A stretch of 64,000 nt of DNA from the NCBI RefSeq assembly GCF_003473485.1, contig NC_053045.1:522501-586500 (forward strand). Direction: 5' to 3'. Every line of letters starts with the position of its first letter. Positions within the stretch are counted from its first letter, which is position 1. The position numbers were made by a program, and so were the translations under genes. Under the pieces are notes generated by a model. It was not told the origin of the DNA. It did no database searches and saw only the letters and a list, made by a program, of their open reading frames with translations. The DNA is from Medicago truncatula (taxonomy: Eukaryota; Streptophyta; Magnoliopsida; Fabales; Fabaceae). Of the stretch, positions 57,364-64,000 are shown piece by piece.

Positions 57364-57974
57364 CGTGGATTTGTACTGTGCTGCCGTTTGTAAATCTTGT
57401 TTAGGGTTTCATAATAAAGTAAACTTTTTTTTTTTTTTTTTTTAATGTTTTAGCGTTTGTTAGTTATTGGACTTTTCCGTTTGAGCCTTTTGGCTATGGA
57501 CATGTCACTAATGCACGTTGCACATAATTTATCAAGTAAAATAACTTTTTTTATTTTCAAAACATATCAATTTCTTTTTAGAGGATATGAAGTAAAATTT
57601 TTAAACTTATATAATCTATCCTATATTCTTTCTATACTACCTCCTTCAAAAAAAAAATCTTTCTATACTACTAGCAAAAAGACGAGTTTCGTTCTTTTTA
57701 TTGCGCTGTTTGAAAATCATGAATGATGTTTTTTTTAAGTAAAAATATAAATGCTTTTTGCTTTCAAATTATAATAAATCAAACTAACCATGATCATCTA
57801 TTTCAATGACACCAACAATATAAGAAAAAAATATAATTTAAATTCTTATTTTTTTAATGACATCAACACCAATCTTTATTCTAGAAAAAATGATTGAATG
57901 GTATAATTGGGATAATGAAAAAGTTATCTTGTCAAAAAACAATCTAAATATCTATGGATACATTTTCATTATCA
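57364..57974. other. 5' flank and intergenic DNA
   Basis: No gene is recognised; T-rich runs occur near 57424-57443. taatttatcaag/tcaaactaaccatgat phrases resemble 52130-52240, upstream of the first F-box/LRR gene, so 5' flanking DNA may also have been duplicated. Confidence 0.45.
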
Positions 57975-59243
57975 GAGATATATAAATGCAGAAACAAGAG
58001 ACTATCTTCCTACTGAGAGAATGATATCAGAAAACAAAAACATTGAGTTATAATTTCATGTTTGTATCAGTTTCTAGTATGTCTCTTTAGTCGGTAAGAG
58101 GAGGAACATTGTGGCATCTATGTTCCTTCATGATCAGATTATAGTTTTGTTTTTTGCTTTAATTTATATGAAGTTAATTATGAGAACTGCAAATGGAAAT
58201 GTTTTTTGAAAGAGTTGAATAAAAGAGAATTGAAGCGATCGAGAAATTTATTTAATATTAGTGGCGAATAATGTCGATGTTAATTAAGAGTTCAATGTTT
58301 TCTGATTGTGTTGATGGTGGAATGATTGTAGTGAATAATGCAAATAGCAAATTTCCTTGCGTCAGTGCTGGTTGCTTGGATATTTCTTTTTATTCTGAGT
58401 GGTATTTGAAAGTATCAGTGTATCCTGTTTTGCTCGAGAATTATGCTTGATTTTGGAAATTAATGAAAAGGACAATGTGTTACATATCTAATCTTTGGAA
58501 GTATTGATGTATTCAATTTTGTTATGTATCTGATGCACTTTTTTGTGGTTTAGCTGTCGTTCAAGCTTCCCGATGGTTGGTTGGTTGAGCACCGGTGTTG
58601 TTCGTCTAACCTTGACTCGATAAGGTAACATTCTTTCTCCCCTTATTTTCTCTTCCAGTTAATTATTTATGCATGTACCCTATGCATTCACATATATAGT
58701 TTGCCTTAATTTTATAAATAGCTAAACAACATTGCTGATAATATAGTTTTCTTAAGTAGGCCAAGTTACAATTGATTCAGCCATGTAATAATTTTTTTTT
58801 TTGAAGAACCATGTAATAAAAATTAACACACAGAAGCTAGGGGAAAGCAAGTGTAATCCCTTGTTATGCTTCATTTCTCCAGTTAGAACACTTAGGCTTG
58901 GATTCCCTGTTATTAATATTTGGTACATCATTGTATTGTTCTCATCTCATTTGTTTAAACTCCACTAGTTAATTCAAAAACCATTTGGAAATTCTTCCCC
59001 TCCTCCATGGATTTGATTTTTTTAATAAATCTCATTTATTTTCTTCCACTATTACATAGAGACAATCTGATGCAGAGATATCTTAATAAAGAAACAAGAG
59101 ACAATCCTCCTACTGGTAGAGTGATATCAGAAGACAAAGACACCGTGAGTTCTAATTTCATCTGTGCAGTTTCCTTTGGCAATTTGAAGTGGCTATTTAC
59201 TGCTCTTGATCCTAAGCTCTCACACACTCCCGTTTGCATGTGA
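57975..59243 (+). pseudogene. Degenerate gene resembling a methyl-CpG-binding-domain (MBD) protein
   Basis: A possible exon at about 58554-58624 (acceptor tttgtggtttag, donor aaggtaac) reads LSFKLPDGWLVEHRCCSSN, like the start of a plant MBD. Spliced to 59057 (acceptor ttacatag) it continues in frame as RDNLMQRYLNKETRDNPPTG and stops at 59243. A second decayed copy of the latter piece lies at about 57975-58053 (QRYINAETRDYLPTERMISE). The core arginine/tyrosine residues expected of a DNA-binding MBD are not all present. The assignment rests on a short motif and is uncertain. Confidence 0.35.
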
Positions 59244-61364
59244 CTTGAACTTCTATCAATGACTTCCATCAAGTTTGTGACTGTCAAATTTTTTTCTGCA
59301 AGAGATTTCAAGGCACGGAAATTTTCATCTGCGGCAGATATTGAGGGACCATTAACCAGAAAATGCATGTAGAATATCGCCGAAGATGCTTAAACAAAAA
59401 AAAAAAAAATACTTTCAATCTTAGAAATATTTTGGAGTTTAAAGACCATGTACTTGACAGTGTAAACTTTGTTTTACTTGGCCATCCAATCAGATTTCAA
59501 TAATGATGACATTGTTATATTAGTTCATAAAATATAACAACAAATATCTATGCAGCAAGATCTGATTGGTTGATTGTGTAAAAATCTATTACACTTCAAG
59601 TGCATAGTCTTTAAACCCGTGATTGTATGGATTAGAACTATATAATTGTGCTGCCTTTTTAGTTAGTTTTCAAATGTGGCTCTGGAAAGAAAAGTGCTCC
59701 TAGTATGAAAAATAACGAAAAATAAGCTAGAGCTACTAGTGGAGTTTATACCAGAGATTGTTCAAAACAATGAAAAACAAGCTTGCAAATGATCTTAGGA
59801 GGTTAATTTAGTCAATAACCAATCTAGGAGAGCTTAAAGTACATAAATAAAAACATTCAACAAAAAAATCTTCAAAAATTAAATAGTAGAATGAAACATC
59901 AAACATGAGAAACTAAGTTAGATCCAATAAATGCTGATTTTAGCTGCCTGCCAAATTCTTTGTAATCCACATCAACAAGATTCCCTTAATGCAGTACGAA
60001 CCACAATTCGGCAAACCCAAACCAAAGTTTTATTTACATCTTCAATTCCCTTCAGGTCCTTCAAATGTCTTACAATGGATTTTGAATTACTGCCCTGCGT
60101 CAAGGGAGTCATGAATGTCGATTCAGTTCATAGTAAAAATTATGAAAAACCTAAAATTTCAATATGACCAAGACGACATCAATTTAGATCAGCAACATAT
60201 TTAAACATCACCACAAGAAAGAAATAAATGTCGACAAAAAAGTAAAACGAGAGACCAAAATAATCAGAATCAACCAGCAACAACAGGTGATTCTTTCGTT
60301 TGGAACACAATAATATCACAAATATCAATTCAGTTTATAGTACAGATTATGAAAAACAAGATTTTGAGCAGTTCATAATATGGGAGCTTCCTATCACATA
60401 GGCACTGATAAAAATGCATACATCCAAGTCTTCCAACAACAGCTGCATCCCTATATACAATGCTTTGCAACCAACATCCATAGAGGAACATAATAGGTTA
60501 AGTTTTTTCAAGTCTTCACACAATAGTTAGTCGATAAATTTCTAGAATCTACATCAAACAAAACAGAATTTCATAACAGGCACAATAAGAAATAGAATAA
60601 TTCTTGTTGGCATGGTAAGATATAAACATAATTACTTATTTTCATCAAAGATGTAGGGCGCATTAGAAAGATGTCAATTTTCCATAAAATTTCAGCATAA
60701 TGAACAATAAATGGCAAACCATTAACATTTCATGACAAAAAAACTTCAACTGTTTGAAAAAAGAAAACTCTCGCATGTTGAAACTACTTTCTCAATAAAC
60801 CCTTGGTCTAAAGTAGAAAATATAATCCGCATGTTATATTATGATGAAAACCCAAATTCCACAGTAGCAATCGACAGAGAAATTATATCAATAATGAAAA
60901 ACAAGAGTTTATTATTTGCTTTAAGTACAAAATAGCTACAAAGTGATGAATAATAATGCTCTCAGAACCAAGCTCCTATATATAAAAAAGAATTCTCTAC
61001 CCAACAGAAAATATAATTCTCACAGTAATCCCTCTTTCGTCACTCCCCATATCCCTCACTATCTATCTACCACGCCGTGAGCATGATATTGCGCAGCTGA
61101 TGTGCTAAGCCCACTTGGGTACACGCTCTCATTTTGGGACCTTGCATAGAAAGACAAGCCAAAAGTATGAATTAAAAGTATATAAATTAATGATTATAAG
61201 TTTTGTCCAATAAAATATAACATAAAGTTGGTTCTTGAAATTGGTAGGACATATAGAAAACTCAAAGAAGTGACATCAGAGAAAAGTGTGCTAGAAAAAG
61301 TATGCAAAACAAAAACATCCTACATTTAAGATCGTTCAAACTACAGCAATGCACTTTTAGATTA
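59244..61364. other. Intergenic DNA, no gene recognised
   Basis: Some stretches (60280-60360 and 60540-60720) resemble the 3' flanks of the other F-box/LRR copies in word content (cagattatgaaaaac, agatgtcaattttccat). No RNA gene or coding frame could be supported. Confidence 0.45.
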
Positions 61365-62270
61365 CTAGCAGCCAATGCATCCTTTACGCAATAAGAGCTC
61401 CATCTCTCTGTCGCTGAAACGACAAGGATATGGAGTTGTTAACTTTCTCAATGATGGTCTTGAAAGTATTAATGAGACAAGATCATGACCATGCATTTTA
61501 GAGATGCATCTCAAATTGATTTCTCTCATTTGTGTGCAGTTTTCTAGCACATGCTTCACTCCTTTATCTGTAACGCAAATACAAAATTGAAGATACAGTT
61601 CCAAAAGCCCACGACAACTCTTTGAGATCACATGGAGTGCTTCATCATCAATATATGTTAATGACAAGTTCAACACCCCTAGGTTGGCAACTTCAAAGTT
61701 CGCTCCAGGTATATTGATTCCTAAACAGTCAGTTAGGGTCAAATGTCTAATGTTAGAACATGTCCTTAAAACATGACAAATACCTTTTTCTGATATTTTA
61801 TGACAATAGATCAAATCAAGCAATTTCAAATTCGGGAAAACGGAAGCAATCGTTTGGACCGTTTCATCTTTTAACCATGTTTGTGTATTCAAATGGAGAT
61901 CCTTTATTTGAGGGCTCGCAAAGGAGGAATTAGAATTGTGTAAACTATTTGTTTGTGTGAATTGGATTCTAACGGAGGAGGTGAGTGCGGGAATCCAACA
62001 AAATCTGTTACCGTAGGGGTTGAGGTTGAGGGAGGTGAGGTTAGGGAACCTTTGGAAGAGTTGACTGAGGCAATCACTTGTTAGATCACTGATGGTGATT
62101 GAGAATCTAAAACGGTTCGTGATGGAGAAGAACTGTTTTGAGACAAGGGAGAGAGAATCCAAATACCGGTTTTCACTGAGGAATTAAAAAATACATTCCC
62201 AGCACTGCTACAACCATTGTTGTCTCCGCTGTCGGTATTGAGAGAGTTTCTCTGTTTCCGAGTGGTCGAT
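61365..62270 (-). pseudogene. F-box/LRR gene copy with broken F-box
   Basis: The open part (61365-62162) gives LSLVSKQFFSITNRFRFSI then LRRs (LNLNPYGNRF, LKLLDLIYCHKISEKGI, LLELYLQFCICVTDKGV) to RKGCIGC. Upstream in the same frame the F-box reads CWECIF, stop, FLSENRYLDSLS: a TAA stands at 62184-62186 where paralogs have a lysine codon, and about nine residues of the F-box loop are missing. Another stop (TAG) lies at 62208-62210. Central LRRs are also reduced. A start inside the frame would give a protein with no complete F-box, so I call it a pseudogene. Confidence 0.8.
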
Positions 62271-63029
62271 GTGAAGATTTTAGGGTTTTATTAAGGGTTA
62301 GAAAGATTGGAAAGTTGAAACAAATTGTGGAGAGGACTTAGAGAGTTTCAGTGAATGTCCCACAATTTCGAAGAATTAGGTCAGAAAGATTAAAGTTGAA
62401 ACTCAATCTTATTAAAAACTGAAAAATTGTATTCAGTGAAAAATTGTATTCAACAAATTCTTTTCGCTATAAAATTCAATCAAATTTTGGAACTTATCAA
62501 AGATAAATAAATAATAATTAACTCACATCGAGCGACTTTCTTATGTTTTTTGTGCAGTGAGGAGTTGGAATTTGTCAATAATTTTTTGTTGTTGTGACTT
62601 GTTGGGTAGCGTAATGGATTTGGTTAAGTTGGAATTTGGTTCTTAAGAGAGAGAATTATTATGTCTTTTTGAGGGTTGTTGTGTGTTGCCTAAGAGAGAA
62701 CCTGACGCAAAAGGGAAGCAAGGGTTAGCAAGCGCTCAACCTAAAACATAAACAGTTGCAGGGGCACCTTCTGAACTGTGGTGTCATCTCTTTGACATCG
62801 ATATGGGACATAATTGGTTTAATTTCGTAGGGAATTAGTAGCATGGGGAGAGAGGGGTGCATACTTGCAAAACTGGGTTTGGTAAACAACATTGGGGATG
62901 GGAATGTGCTTTACTGATGCTATATTTTACATATACATGTAGTGAAGGAGTCAAATGAATTTAAGGAGTATATGTGCAGTTATACTTATTGTGAAGGAGA
63001 CAAATGAATTTGAGAATGCTAACAAACAA
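62271..63029. other. Intergenic DNA between F-box/LRR remnants
   Basis: A short direct repeat, gtgaaggag(t/a)caaatgaattt, occurs at about 62941 and 62991. No gene is recognised. Confidence 0.5.
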
Positions 63030-63190
63030 TGCATCTTTGACGTGATATTATCGAGCCAACAACATTAGGATGCACCACAAAGTAACACCGATCTAATTGG
63101 TCTGTCTAATTTGTGTGCGATTGTTTACCATGTTTCACTCCATTTTCTGGAACACCATTAAAATATTTCAATAACAGTTGATCACCCTAT
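63030..63190 (-). pseudogene. F-box/LRR C-terminal fragment
   Basis: The sequence matches, base for base in many blocks, the C-terminal LRR region of the 56350-57363 gene: aacaacatt.gcatgcac, ttgtgtgc.gtttac.accatg.ttcactcc, aataacagttg. It has indels and no usable frame. Only the last repeats remain, which makes it the most decayed member of the cluster. Confidence 0.7.
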
Positions 63191-64000
63191 TCTAACTTTA
63201 CTTAATAGGAATTTAGCAATTAGGTGTCGATGAATGAGACTTAAAGACTGAATTGCATAAGCTATGTTTTCATTCATATAAATTAATAGACTTGAATTTT
63301 GTATTACATTCGATTAAAAAGAAAGACATAACAATGAAACCAAGTTATGAAAACTTTTACATACTGCTGCAGTGTTGTAAAAATATCATGTCATGCTAAC
63401 CAAGTAAAAATACTAATCAATGCCTTTTCAATGTCTGATGAATGTTTTTATCTAAATTATTAAAAAAAACAGCACAAATATATTTGACAAATATATTTTA
63501 TAAGATAACTACCAATGCAAAAATTAAGTGGGGGTACAAATAGATCCGTAAGTAATCTCTCCTATCATGGCCCCCATCATTCTAACAATAATTTCTCAAG
63601 CAAAGGGATTTCAAGAAATCAACCAGTTTCATTAATTGACATCTAAATTGATGGTGATATGATGCTCATGCACATGCCTATGCCAAAATAGCTTTTATCA
63701 TTTCTACTAAATAAGAATAAGAATTATCAAGAGCATAATAATCCATGAGCATCCAAACCAAAATACATAAAAGAAAACAAGAACAAAGTCTTGGAGGTGA
63801 TCAGTAAAGTGAATTTGTCACTGTCAAAGTTCTACAACCATAACTAAGTCTTTAAAAATAATATTTTCAATCACCAGAGACAACTTAAGCATCCGGTTTT
63901 GTTCTTCCTTAGCTTTTTCTCAATGTCAATTTCAGGACAAGAAGGGCGATTCAATTTGACCTATAATGAAAAAACAGTCGTGTTATTTCAACATCAAAAT
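63191..64000. other. Intergenic DNA
   Basis: No gene, RNA or repeat structure is recognised up to the window edge. Confidence 0.5.

Noticed and set aside
59036-59368. 110-codon minus-strand frame
   Set aside because: Antisense to the MBD-like exon, with no domain seen; the plus-strand reading with splice borders explains it better.

Overview
The window is plant nuclear DNA, most likely from a papilionoid legume of the clade that lost the plastid inverted repeat (Medicago-like). This rests on the plastid gene order, the tRNA-derived SINE type and the style of the F-box/LRR family; it is inferred from recall, not from a search. Intron-containing genes with GT/AG borders, SINEs, MITE-like elements and a Copia-type LTR element mark the right 46 kb as nuclear.

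Region 1 (1-17874) is a nuclear plastid DNA insertion (NUPT), or a plastid/nuclear assembly join. It is collinear with the plastid small single-copy region: ycf1, rps15, ndhH, ndhA (group II intron retained), ndhI, ndhG, ndhE, psaC, ndhD, then ccsA, trnL-UAG and rpl32 on the other strand, and ndhF cut off after codon 339. Most of ycf1-ndhD is broken, almost always by loss of one base in a homopolymer, while ndhE, ccsA, trnL, rpl32 and the ndhF part look undamaged.

Region 2 (17875-30500) is repeat-rich: several inverted-repeat elements, a gag-only Copia-type LTR element (21701-26019, 5-bp target duplication), and a second, older plastid patchwork (27756-28830) joining a ccsA piece to a psbA piece.

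Region 3 (30500-45000) holds two spliced host genes: a plastid-targeted PNPOx/HugZ-like split-barrel protein (plus strand, 5 exons, 315 aa) and a PUX7-like UBA-UAS-UIM protein (minus strand, 8 exons, about 320 aa) that lacks the usual C-terminal UBX domain. Between them lie a MITE, a small orphan ORF, a broken F-box/LRR gene and a SINE.

Region 4 (45000-64000) is an F-box/LRR cluster, all on the minus strand: one full-length gene (586 codons), one shortened but open gene (337 codons), one decayed copy and one fragment, with the broken copy at 35-36 kb as a fifth member. Their 3' flanks are also duplicated. A 1.3-kb foldback element with an exact 9-bp target duplication (Mutator type) sits between two members at 53782-55076, and degenerate exons resembling a methyl-CpG-binding-domain gene lie at 58-59 kb.

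I found no obviously new multi-gene system. The points most worth a second look are the mutation pattern of the large NUPT, the foldback element, the F-box/LRR birth-and-death series and the UBX-less PUX7-like gene.
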